Made by a program: the position numbers and the translations under genes
Assembly: GCF_901709675.1 (NCBI RefSeq)
Contig: NC_051089.1
Span: forward strand, 7,871,476-7,935,475
Origin: Syngnathus acus
Taxonomy: Eukaryota > Chordata > Actinopteri > Syngnathiformes > Syngnathidae
Length of the DNA: 64,000 nt
Direction of reading: 5' to 3'
Notes under the pieces: model-generated
What the model was told of the DNA's origin: nothing
Seen by the model: only the letters and a program-made list of their open reading frames with translations
The model's database searches: none
Shown: in pieces, positions 12,700-25,914 of the stretch
How the letters are laid out: each line of letters starts with the position of its first letter
How positions within the stretch are numbered: the first letter of the stretch is position 1

Positions 12700-14023
12700 C
12701 ATCTCTATTGCCTTGAATAATATTCATTTTATAATAGCGGCACTTTGTTTTACCGCACAGCTCATACTGACCTAAACTTTGAGGTTATGAAATGCATGCA
12801 ACAGAGTAAGTTTGTTAGTACATCGCTGCTGTTGGAACAAAACTATCAGAAACTGAAGGACCTCTTGTGTAAATGTGAATTCAGCATCACAAGTGCCTTT
12901 GTACTGCTATGAATGTGAGTCCAGTCTGTCCACATTCTCAAATGCTTTACAGTGCTTCCATCCCTTGCTCGTTTGTACAGCTTTCTTAGTTACTGATTAG
13001 TGAACCAAGCATAAGACCGTGTGCCTTATCTCCCTATATTACTCTACCTGGATTTTTCAGCAAACCCAATCAATATACACATATATCATAGTTAAGATAC
13101 TGAATTTGACTGGAGTTTGTTCGGTTCAAAGGAACAACCTGCTTAGTGGTAAAAAAACAAACAAAAGCAATGATGGATGGAGAAAATGATCAGACTCGTT
13201 CTTTTAAAATGTAAAAAGGCCACTTTCTGAAGAGTCACTATGTACAGATTTATTGTACATGGGGGAAATGTCAATTCTGCATTTTTTTACATCAGATAAA
13301 GCATTTAACTTATTTTAGAAACACGTTAAGAGCAAATGGGTATTTAAAAAAAAAAAAAAAAAGCAAACGCTAACATTTCAATACTGGGTGCTCATCAAGT
13401 GCAGGCACACTATCTGTCTCTTTCAATTGACCAACAGAAATTTGTGATTTTACAGTCAGCCGACAGGCCAAATGAAAAGATGCTTCTGCTATAAATCACC
13501 TCCTTAACCACCGAATGATCAATCAAAAATTAAGCAATTCAACTGTGATTTAAATTGTAATTTATCAAGGTTACGTTTAAACACTTTTGATAGAGAAACC
13601 TTGAAGAACGGTTTGATAGAACTTTCCCCAAAATCAAACACACAAATCCAGTATCTGCCCGCAATTATACATTGTAAATTGAAACATTAGCATAAAAGGG
13701 ATCAAAGAAACTACTTCAACTGTATATAACTGAGCAGAATTTGATTTAAAAAATACAATGTAAAAAACTATTTAAAACCACTTGAACACAAAAAAGTTAA
13801 CATTTTCTTTCAGACTTATGTACATGGGTTTGAAAACCCTTTAAAACTAGAGGAAACAAATGTGGAAATGATCGTGTGAACATAGTGTAAATAAAATGAT
13901 AAAAAAAAAAAAGTCTCACATTTTGACAACTGTCTGAACTGCAGCTCACTGGTAAGGTCATGTCAAAACATTTAAAAAAGATTGAAGAAGAAAAAAATAG
14001 TGGGGGGGGAAGGTGGTAAGGGT
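12700..14023. other. convergent pdcd2 / tbp 3' region
   Basis: This is AT-rich DNA between two stop codons that face each other, so it should hold both 3' untranslated regions. An AATAAA reading left for tbp is at 13249-13254. An aataaa reading right for pdcd2 lies near 13890, which would make the two messages overlap unless pdcd2 uses an earlier weak signal. I see no other gene. Confidence 0.5.
13249..13254 (-). terminator. candidate tbp polyadenylation signal
   Basis: TTTATT on the plus strand is AATAAA on the tbp strand, about 770 bases beyond the tbp stop. It is a sequence match only. Confidence 0.4.
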
Positions 14024-16172
14024 CTACGTTGTCTTGCGGAAACCTTTCAGGATAGGGTAGATGTTCTCAAACGCTTCATAGATTTCACCTCTCACCTTTG
14101 CACCTTGACACAAATGCAGAAGAAATGGTAAAACAAATCCACCATGTCTTCAAACTGTCAATTTCTATATCTCCAGATTAGCGAGATGAAAGACGTTTGC
14201 TAAAGTTCTTACCTGTTAATACAACCTTCCCAGAAACAAAGATGAGCAAGACAATTCTGGGCTTGATCATTCTATAAATCAAGCCTGGAAACAGTTCAGG
14301 TTCGTAGCTGCAAGAAAATCAAACAATTCCGTTTGAAAATGGTTGAAAGTTTAAAAAATGATGAACACTTCAATTGTTAGGTTTGAATCTAATGCTACAG
14401 TACAAGTTGTCCATTTTTTTTGTCATTGTCTGGAATCTTTACTGGCTCATTTTGTCAAATATTATGTTCCACTTAAATGTACCTGCTGAACTGTTGATGC
14501 GTGAGTACCAAGCCTTCCAGACGAATAGGGAACTTCACATCACAGCTGCCCACCATATTCTGAATCTTGAAGTCCAGAAACTTGGCAGGAAAGCCAAGCT
14601 TTTGCACCACACGAGCGTACTTTCTGGCCGCTAATCGCGACTGCTCCTCACTAGGAACACAAGAGCAGAGATTCAGCATAAGGAATAGGAAAAAGTGTTT
14701 TGGTGCACTTCAACAAATAATCTCTTCCAACCTCTTTGCTCCCGTGCAGACCATCTTCCCGGAGCTAAAAATAAGAGCTGTGGTGCGAGGCTCTCGTATT
14801 CTCATGATGACTGCAGCAAAACGCTAAAACAGAGGAAGCAGTTTAACTTTATTGACAAAAGTGCTATTATACAAGTAACTCTTTCCCAGTGATTCCTGAC
14901 CTTAATTTCACGTCATTAATTGTTCAGCAAATTTACAAAAAAGAAAATATTTTGTTCTTGAGTCTATGCCAGTGGTGTAGAGTGACAGGCAGAACAATTA
15001 AAGACTGTTTCACAAGACAGCAGAAGAGCCACCTGTTGCAATCCACACAACAGAATAGCTTTGTGTTGAACTAAACTGACCCAGATTTCAAGGTCATTCA
15101 TTATTTCGGCATATACACATTTTGTGACATACATATTTGTGGTCAGAGATGAGATTTGTTTTTAATTGTAAAATCTGTGCCCCAATAAGGCTTGAGGAAC
15201 ACTCCTCTACAGCAGTGAAGTCAAAATGAGATTTACCTTGGGGTTGTACTCTGCATTCCTGGCTCTCAGCGCAATGGTCTTCAAGTCCAGCTTACAACCT
15301 AGATTGACTGTCGACACAATGTTCCTGATGGTAACAAAAGACAAAACGTTGGATGTGAGATTTAACAATGGACAAAATAGTTGATCATAGATAGATTCTA
15401 TTTAGTTCTATTTCCAGCATGGACACATTCCTTCATTCTGAAACGTACTGTAGCTGTGGCACAATTCCAGAGCTCTCTGAGGCTGGTGTGGCTGGTGTGA
15501 TGGGAGTCATGGGGGTCAGTGGGGTGTTGTTGTACAGCGGAGTGTTCCCCGGAAGCGCGGTGGTAGTTGAGCCTGTGACTGCCTGGGAATGGAAGAGCTG
15601 AGGAGCCTGCCCCGACGTTCCTGGAAGGCCTGTTAAAGAGTTTCTTCTCTCAGCATTATGAACCTCTTTACAGGTAAGGAAAGCGTTTGTACTACCCGTG
15701 TTCATTGTCTGCTACACCAAATAAACGCACATCTCCAGGGGGATGCAAAAAATGTTCATGTCATGTACCTGCATTGGCCTGCTGTGCTTGCTGCGCCTGT
15801 TGCTGCCGCTGCTGTTCCTCCAGTATCGACAAACTGTTTGTGTTCTGAACAGGTTGAGGTGTCAGGCCCGAACCATATGGCATCATGGGACTGAAGATAG
15901 GCATTCCTGGTGTCATGGCGCCCTGCAAAAGAAAACAGAGGATGAAATGGCACAATTCATCATTAGGTAAGGCAAGTTTATTTGTACAGCACATTTCAGC
16001 AACAGGACAATCCAAAGTGCTTCACACAAAACATGAAAAGCATCAAAGGGAAAAAAAAAACACATTACAAGCATCAGGGCACAGTTAAAACATTAGCTAT
16101 CGTTTCACTAGAAATTGTTACCTGAGGGGAGGCCAGTCCCTGAAAGGCTGGTATGCTGTTGTTCTGATCCAT
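14024..16172 (-). CDS. tbp: TATA-box-binding protein
   Basis: TBP is the core of TFIID and also serves SL1 and TFIIIB, binding the TATA minor groove in the nucleus. Eight coding exons on the minus strand: 16122-16172, 15769-15922, 15449-15629, 15237-15324, 14732-14823, 14483-14650, 14213-14307 and 14024-14103. Total 909 bases, 302 residues. The start MDQNNS and the N-terminal [12 protein letters not shown] are typical. The glutamine tract is short and broken by alanines (QQQAQQAQQ). [22 protein letters not shown] leads into the saddle domain, where both pseudo-repeats are intact (for example [14 protein letters not shown] and [14 protein letters not shown]). The end is KGFRKTT. A 5' non-coding exon probably exists upstream of 16172 but I could not define it. 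It is head-to-head with psmc3 and tail-to-tail with pdcd2. Confidence 0.95.
14967..15220. mobile_element. degenerate hAT-like repeat in a tbp intron
   Basis: The segment gtgacaggcagaacaattaa, followed by an acagaatagctttgtgttga block and cccagatttca, recurs in the same order near 56340-56445. The shared part covers about 110 bp. The edges are uncertain. The type is inferred from the other copy's cagtgattcttaaccactgt-like end, which resembles hAT elements. Confidence 0.45.
15965..16060 (+). mobile_element. LINE 3'-end-like fragment in tbp intron 1
   Basis: The text aaggcaagtttatttgtaca, gcacatttcagcaacag and caaagtgcttcacac resembles the 3' untranslated end of a common teleost LINE. It fills most of the first coding intron of tbp. 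Confidence 0.5.
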
Positions 16173-18270
<2,098 letters not shown>

Positions 18271-18363
18271 GGACACTGTGGGTTCATGTTTGTGAGTGAG
18301 TCTTCAGTTTGTGAAAAAGTTGTGGCATTCACTACACTTGTTACAGCGGATTTACATTGAGTT

Positions 18364-18369
18364 AATAAA
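18364..18369 (+). terminator. psmc3 polyadenylation signal
   Basis: A perfect AATAAA lies 94 bases after the psmc3 stop codon, inside gttaataaaaagac. Its closeness to the stop makes it the likely site. Confidence 0.7.
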
Positions 18370-18649
18370 AAGACAAAAACAAAGCATTTAGTCTCTTTTA
18401 TCCTCAACTATTCTAGTTTTGAAGCAAGTACTGAAAGCAATTCATAATTCATATAGTGTGATAAGTAAAGATAGCAGTATGATAAAAATATTTCAATTAA
18501 TCAGTTCTATCGTGGGATATTTAGAAACTACCATCTTTCCATTTCCTACACTGCATATCCTCAGGGTTATGCGTGTCCTGGAGCATTAACCAATCGCATT
18601 TAGACAAACTTTGGCACTCACGTACATCTTAATTAACCTACATGCTTGT

Positions 18650-19261
18650 GCTTCAAGTGCGGCGGGCTGGTTCTGCTCGACATCGGCGAAAGCGAGTTTT
18701 GTGGCGACCTGAACTTTGAAGCGGGGACATTAAAGGCGCTCGGTCTGCGCCGTCCTGGAGCGTCGCCGGACTCGCCTGCTATTCTTCCCCCGGTTGGGCG
18801 TCCGGGCCTGGCTGGCGGCCACCCCAGCTCGCCCGGCCGTGCCTTCCATTCTTCTGGCGGACGTTCGATCGCTGGACATCAACATGCCTGCTGAGTTCTG
18901 CGGACCGGACAGTGCGTAGCTGCTGTGCGTCTGGAGCGGATGGCGCGCTATCGGGCGGACCGGGCCATTGTACGAGGGGGAACATCGCGTGGAGGTGGAC
19001 TGTGCGTCTACATCCGTGAAGAATGGTGCCGGGACTTTGTTGTGAGATGCCAGCACTGCTCGCCACTGGCGAAGTTTGTGATCTCCGGGCTGTTGGGGTC
19101 CTGAACTCTCTCCCCGTTGTTATACTTGTGTGTTAATCGTGTGCTGTGTCTCGTCACCGTGGGATAGGGGGAACGGTATTTCGGTTTCTTTGTGTGTCCT
19201 AGCATGAAGGAATTGACAATAAAGCTGATTCTGATTCTGATTCTGATTCTGATTCTGATTA
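18650..19261 (+). mobile_element. internally deleted non-LTR retrotransposon (LINE)
   Basis: The stretch is GC-rich against its surroundings. Decayed frames read LAATPARPAVPSILLADVRS, then RYRADRAI and GGGLCVYIREEWC, the start of an ORF2 APE-type endonuclease. Near 19075-19090 the sequence jumps to ctgttggggtcctgaactct, which matches the ORF2 3' end of the LINE copy at 45716-46083. It then ends with ggtttctttgtgtgtcctag, aattgacaataaagctgatt and an (ATTCTG)n tail. The reverse transcriptase is missing. The element lies between psmc3 and ddx21. Confidence 0.7.
19222..19261 (+). repeat. (ATTCTG)n tail of the LINE
   Basis: About six copies of gattct follow the aataaagct end. Short terminal repeats are typical of LINE clades that prime on microsatellite-like ends. 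Confidence 0.8.
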
Positions 19262-19760
19262 TCCTGGGACGTCGCCATGCTGAGAACATGACAACTCCAA
19301 AGCTGGCTTCAAAACCTCAAAATCAGAAATGTGAGGACAGATCTGCTAACCAGTCAGCCACTGCATTGCACAACACAATCACCTTGATTGATTCACACAA
19401 AAATGGAACTATGTTTTGATGTTTTTAATCTAATAGGCTAGTATAGTTGCTTATGTCTTTTTTTTCTCCTACTGTTATAAAAATATCAATAAAAATTACA
19501 GGTGATCTTGGTAAAATTGTGTTTTTCTTTGTGTAGATTCTCATTTTATTTAATACAGTATACATTTCTCTAGACTTCTACAGTAAATGTAATTTTTCGT
19601 GGTTCATTAAATCTACAGTGTGCGCTGTCTTCCCATCGTAGACAATCTCTCGCGTCGATATCCTCCGTTCTTGTGCGCGCGCACGTTCGCGTTCTTTTCC
19701 ATCCGCGTGGCCGCGAGATCGCCTGTGTGTCCACAAAGCAGGGTTCCATTCGGGAGAAAA

Positions 19761-22700
19761 ATGCCGTCTAAAAGCGTCGTTGAAGTCAAAACCATGGAAG
19801 AAGAGAGTGACACCGCCGCGGATCTTGAGGCGTTAAAGGTATGTGGAATGACGGACTGACTTTTAAATCCAAATAGCTGGTGAAGTGCATCGTATTCACG
19901 ACTGCTCCCATGCTTGACCATGTGGCACGCGATGCTGCGTGATAATGTGGGTTAGCAGCTTGTCTAAATGGGACACACTTGTCAGAAATCGCATAACATA
20001 AGTGAAACATTTTGGTAAATGTAATGGTCATCGAGTAGAACTACGGTACAAAGTCAGAAACCACCAGATTAGCGTGATAGCCTAGCAAGGCTATCAAGCC
20101 TAGCAAGCACGTTGGGAGGCCACGTGAGCCGGTTCGGTTTTTAAGCAATGTGGACACCGGAAGTTGAGTGCTGAAAGCATGAAGCAACTTGCACGAGTGG
20201 AACTGCGTTTTGTCGCAACTTTGTGACGTCGGCATTTATATTTCGTAAAACATATGAAGCAGGACGTCAAGTAGTAGATTATTTGGCCATTTTTAGTTGC
20301 GTTGGTTTCAACACGTAGACTAAACGTAATCGAAGGGGCACAAAAAAGCGATTTGCATCGACTCAAATGTAATCAAAACGTGATCCACCCCCCCTGTAAG
20401 AAAATACGACTGATTTCCATTATAAATATTGCAGGCCTCGCAAACTTTTTTTTTTTTTTTAACTCTAAACAATAACCATGTTGTTTTGAGATCGTCTGTT
20501 GTGTCCTTTGTTTCCTTTGATGCAAAAATTTGAAAGCATCCTTGTTGAAAAGAACCATGTGGTTTGCGTTACAAGGAGTCTTGAAAACAAACCCAATCTT
20601 TTTTTGCAGACCTCACATTTTTTAATTTAAATAAAAATATCTTGATTGTTTTAATCCACCCTATAAAGCCTAGTATTGTAAAAATGTCTACATTTCATAA
20701 TTTTTCTTTATTTACTTCTCATATTTTTACTTTTAGTATTTAGTAAGCTACCTTTTATTTGCTTTTAAATGTCTTGGTTATTTTGTTACGTTAACGCTTT
20801 TAAAAATTGCACAGTACTTTTGTTATGTGAAGCACATTGATTTACCCTGTGTTTAAAATACACTACAAATCAAGCTGTCGTGCCTTGCTTAGGGGTCAAA
20901 ACATATTTCCTTAGATTGTGCAGGAGTACTCATGGTACTTAATTGTACTAGTGTGTATACATATGCATGCTTTTACATGTAAATTTGTGTGGTAAGGATT
21001 TTTAAACAATTCAATGTTCTTTCCAAAATTTAAAGATCAAATCCAAGGAAGCCAAGAAACTGAAGAAGAAGAAGAAGCTTGAGGAACAAGAGGAGCCGGA
21101 CAGTGAATGTCTTGTACCAAAAAAGAAAAAGAAAAAAAACAAGCTAGCAGAGGACGAAGTCAATGGTCACATAGATGAAGCAACCGACCTGACCGGCATT
21201 ACTGATATGCCTGAGCCACCAAAAAAGAAAAAGAGAAAAAACAAGCTAGCAGAAGACGAAGTCAATGGTCACATAGATGAAGCAACCGACTTGACCGGCA
21301 TTACTGATATTACTGAGCCACCAAAGAAGAAGAAGAAGAAAAAGAGCAAGGAAGCAGTCGAGGAGGAGGAGGAGGTTAGTACGAGTGTAATCTTTTTTTT
21401 TAATGTGTCTTACTGGTAACTTTTTAAAATTGTTAATAATTTTGCATTTGTTTGCGTTTAGATGAAATTGAAGAAAACGATAGGAGTTGTTGAAGCTGAA
21501 ATCAATGAACATTCCATGCCAGACACACCTGCTCCAACCCCAAGCCAGACACCATCTCAATCCGATGGGTCAGAGAGTGAAAAGGAAATAGTAAGGCTGA
21601 TCATTATTTATAAAACCATATGTTTATATTAACGTGTTATACTGTTACAGTTGTCACAGCTTTTGGCTTCACCTAAATATGTAATTGGAGGTCATTTATT
21701 TTGCATATAGTCTTTTTACATTTTGAAAGCTTTTTCTTTTTTAATTTATGGTTTCCCATTGTCTAGGAGGAAACACCTGAGCAGAAAGCCGGAGCTTTCT
21801 CCAACTTCAGAATCTCTCATGGCACTATTCAAAAACTCAACGGTACCTATCACGTTTCTATTCACACACACCACACCAAACTGCTGTCAAAAGCTCATTT
21901 GACATGTTGCATGTCTTGAACCAGGCTTCAAATTCATAGTCCAGCAAGCAAATATAAAACAACCACGTCCCTTTTTAAGCTGCAACAATTGTTACCACTA
22001 GATAGCGGCACTCAACTTGTTATTGTGGTACATGGCTTAAACATTTACTTTCATTGGGCTGCAGTTTGATTCAGTGCTTCTTCTTACCTGTACTTCTTAA
22101 ACAGTATCTCTATAGACCCATTCAGACACATTTCGTCTTTTTTAATGAAACAAATGGAAATTTACATAGTTTGCCAGCATTTTTCTTTCAAATGATCAAT
22201 TATTAGAATTTAAAGAAATAATTTAAATAATTTCTTGGTTCATAATCTGATGCACATTTGAATAGTCATTTAGGGTTGGTAACCTTTTTGCTATATGCAT
22301 CACATCATGTATTTTTGTGTGTCTGCTATGAATTAAGTGCTCCTCCCAAAAAAAGAAACATGCCAACTGGTTGCACTAGCAAGACGCTCTGTTATATGTT
22401 GTGTTTTTTGTGGCATCTGTGGAAATACTAACTCTTGTCTTTTCGCTCGCTCTTTCAGCTCGAGGAGTCTCCTACCTGTTTGACATTCAGGTCCAGACAT
22501 TTGATCACATATATGATGGACATGATGTACTTGCCCAAGCGCGCACAGGAACAGGGAAGACTTTCTCCTTTGCTATCCCACTGGTGGAGAAACTCCAGTC
22601 GGATGGATTGACACAACCAAGAGGACGTCCCCCCAACGTATGCACGCTTCATTAAAGCTGTAGTTTTGTTGTCACTGTGTCCTCATCACCGACGGATGAG

Positions 22701-25700
22701 AACCTGTTCTAAGTCCACCCCGTATCTCTCTGCAGGTGTTGGTCTTGACTCCCACCAGAGAGTTGGCCGTCCAGGTCGCTAGGGACTTTAAAAACATTGC
22801 CAAGAAATTGAACATCTCCTGTTTCTATGGAGGCGTCCCATACTCGCCCCAATGTAAGTCCAATGTCAATGTCTGAACACTTTTCTCAAACGTGTGCAAA
22901 ATTGCTACATCATGTGTCCAAACCTCTCCTCCAAAGCCTCTGCTATCAAAAAAACCCCGTCACCGTAATAACAGTTATGATTTTTTTATTTTTCAAACAG
23001 TTGAGGCCATCCGTAACGGGATTGATGTTTTGGTGGGAACCCCTGGTCGTATTAAAGATCTCTTCGAGAAAAGGAGCCTTGATCTCACAAAACTGAAGCA
23101 TGTGGTTCTTGATGAAGTGGACCAAATGCTGGACATGGGATTTGCTGAGCCAGTGGAGGAAATTATATCTTCCTCCTATAATAAGCAAAGTATTCTTTTA
23201 TTCTTTGAATTGTTTGCAATTTTCTCGATTTGGACAACAGTGACTACTTCCGTGTGCTTTCCACACCAGATGACGACCCCAATCCCCAGACGCTCCTGTT
23301 TTCGGCCACCTGCCCCCCATGGGTCTACGAAGTGGCCAAGAAATACATGAGGCCCGATTGCAAGCGTGTTGACCTGATTGGAACGAAAACACAGAGAGCT
23401 GCAACAACTGTGGAGGTAAGTGTCGGTTTATTTGATTATTATTTATTTTATTTTTAATTGATCGTTAGCTTTCCCCATGTTTGAACGAGGACATATACTT
23501 ATATGGCCACACTTTTGTGCCCCTTTGCAGCATCTGGCCATGGAATGCCACTGGTCACAGCGTGCAGCGGTGATAGGAGATGTGATCCAGGTGTACAGCG
23601 GCAGCAGCGGCCGGACGATCATTTTCTGTGAGACCAAGAGACAGGTTAATGAGCTTTTCGCGAGTACAGCCATCAAACAGGTAAGTCACATGCACTAAAT
23701 GCGCAGCCACTAGTTTGCTCCTCAGAATTATTACACTGGTGGTGGACAAAGAGTGTCATGGTCTCTGATAAACTTTTTTTCATTTTTTAATGCAGAGAGA
23801 AACATAACACATATACACATTCACACACAGCCAAATCTGATTTTATTTTATTATTCTGATGGAGTCGTTGCTGATAGATTTTTTTTCATTAATCATTTGC
23901 AGTGTTTAGTTTCAGAAGTGTGATTTCTGTTGTCGTGTGTGTGCACACATCTTTTCAGAACACCCAATGCCTCCATGGCGACATTCCCCAACAACAGCGG
24001 GAAGTTACACTGCAAGGCTTCAGGAAGGGAACCTTTGATGTTTTGGTGGCTACCAACGTGGCAGCCCGCGGGTTAGACATCCCTGAAGTTGACCTCGTCA
24101 TACAGTGTTCTCCGCCCAATGTATGACATGCTGCTCAATTGAATTTTCATTTCTTTAAAGTTCAGTTTGATGAAACTGTTTTTCATGATGTCATCTACAC
24201 TCGTTAGGATGTGGACTCGTATATCCATCGCTCAGGAAGAACGGGCAGAGCTGGAAGAATGGGAATATGCATTTGTTTCTACGTGCAGCGTGAGGAGTAT
24301 CAGCTACGCAACGTGGAACAATCGGCTGTACGTGCCCTTTGTTAAACCAAAAGTATCAAGATAGATAGCCTTTGGAGATGTTATGAAAGCATCATTGCTT
24401 TCATCAAGATGAGATATTAATTTTTAATCTAAAGTTGAATGTCGTTGGTTTTGATGCAGGGCATTACGTTTAAACGAGTCTGTGCTCCCTCTACCAATGA
24501 CCTCATCAAGTCATCAAGCAAGGATGTTTCAACGTGAGTTCAGCGCACAATACGAGTGAGCCTCCCCAATTAGGGTGGCAAATGTTTAGCGTGTGCATAC
24601 TTATATTACCGTGTTCCGAGGAAGTGTTTGTTGGACTGTAACACTTTATCATGTGGAATTAGCTAATAAAACTTGGCTAACTACTTTTGTTTTTCCCGTC
24701 CAGGTTCCTGGACTCTGTCTCCACGGCAGCCATTGAACATTTCAGAGTTTCTGCTGAGAGGCTCATAAAAGAGAAAGGAGCAGTGGAAGCGCTGGCCGCG
24801 GCCTTGGCACACATGTCCGGGTTGACGAGTTTGACGAATAGGTCACTGCTCACCTCCAAACCTGTAAGTTAAAATGGGCTGACTGCATATACGTGCTCAT
24901 GTCCTGGACATTTTTTGTGTGGCTCTCAATATAAGGTGTTGCTGTTTGTTCCCCAGGGTCATACCACCATGCAGTTGATATGCTCTCAGAAAATGTATAA
25001 TCTTGGTCTTGCCTGGAATACGCTCAAGGAACAACTGGGAGAGGAGGTTGAAAAGCACATCAGTGCAATGGTCTTCATTGTAGGCCAAATGGTATGTTCT
25101 AAGTGCTTTGCAAGCATTCATTAAAGGCTGCACACGCGCACACACCATGAAACCGACTGACATATGTCATAATTTTTATCAAATGTGTTTCCTGTAGGGC
25201 GTTTGTTTCGATATTCCAGAAGACAAAGTGAAGGAGTTTCAGGTACGAATAGATATATTCCTCTATGTTTAATATCTGCTAAATTATAAACAAAGCAGGA
25301 TGAAAATGGCAAATGTTTTATGCAGGATTAATTTACACTCGCCTTGTTTGATATTGCTCCCTGGTGGGCATGGCATGCACACTAGGAGAGCAATGTCAAT
25401 TGGCATTACAAACTGTTTACAGTATTTATTTACAATACTTACTGTAGTTATGTTTTCATAAAGTACAATATCCTAGTGTGCAATTTTTCATAAAAGAAAC
25501 TTTTTGGTGGGGTGCAAGAATAGATTGATGGCATTTCCTTTATTCAGGGACCACTGAATGAAACTTGTTATTCACAGCACCACTGTATTTTGTCAAGTGG
25601 TTTAGTCATTGCATTGCTATTAACAATTTTCATCCTGCCTCTTGCTCATTCAATAGGAGGGCTGGGAAGATGATAGCTTTTGGCAGCTGACCGAGGCCAC

Positions 25701-25914
25701 AGAGCTCCCCCAGCTGGACAGGGACAGCCGAAGTGATGGTGGAAGATCCCAAGGCGGACGTGGCCGGAGTTTTGGGGGAGGTAGAGGAGGCAATTGGAAA
25801 GGAAGATTCCAAGGGGGACGTAGCCAGAGTTTTGGGGGAAGTGGCGGTCGCGGTGGGTCAGGTAGAAGTGGCGGCTGGAACGGATCTAAACGTTACTTCA
25901 ACCAATCGTTTTGA
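19761..25914 (+). CDS. ddx21: nucleolar DEAD-box RNA helicase DDX21
   Basis: DDX21 unwinds RNA in the nucleolus and supports rRNA transcription and processing. Sixteen coding exons: 19761-19838, 21036-21374, 21462-21590, 21767-21842, 22459-22637, 22736-22853, 23001-23189, 23270-23415, 23531-23680, 23959-24120, 24208-24327, 24460-24533, 24704-24863, 24957-25091, 25198-25242 and 25657-25914. Total 785 residues (human 783). A lysine-rich N-tail carries a 34-residue tandem repeat. Motifs: Walker A ARTGTGKT (235-242), PTREL, DEVD (344-347), SAT (381-383), [12 protein letters not shown] and [10 protein letters not shown] (from 529). A GUCT domain follows, then a Gly/Arg/Ser-rich RNA-binding tail ([10 protein letters not shown] and related). 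DEVD rather than DEAD is normal for DDX21/DDX50. The length, GUCT domain and tail fit DDX21; DDX50 is the alternative. Confidence 0.93.
21115..21318 (+). repeat. 102-bp in-frame tandem duplication in ddx21 exon 2
   Basis: Two nearly identical units of 102 bp (34 codons) each encode a lysine block, then [20 protein letters not shown] and EPP. A third lysine block after 21318 begins another unit that then diverges. The few differences between units suggest a recent duplication. Confidence 0.9.

Noticed and set aside
23190-23269. Alternative acceptor at 23240 that would add coding sequence to ddx21
   Set aside because: Reading phase is broken with that acceptor, while the one at 23269 gives the correct family sequence.
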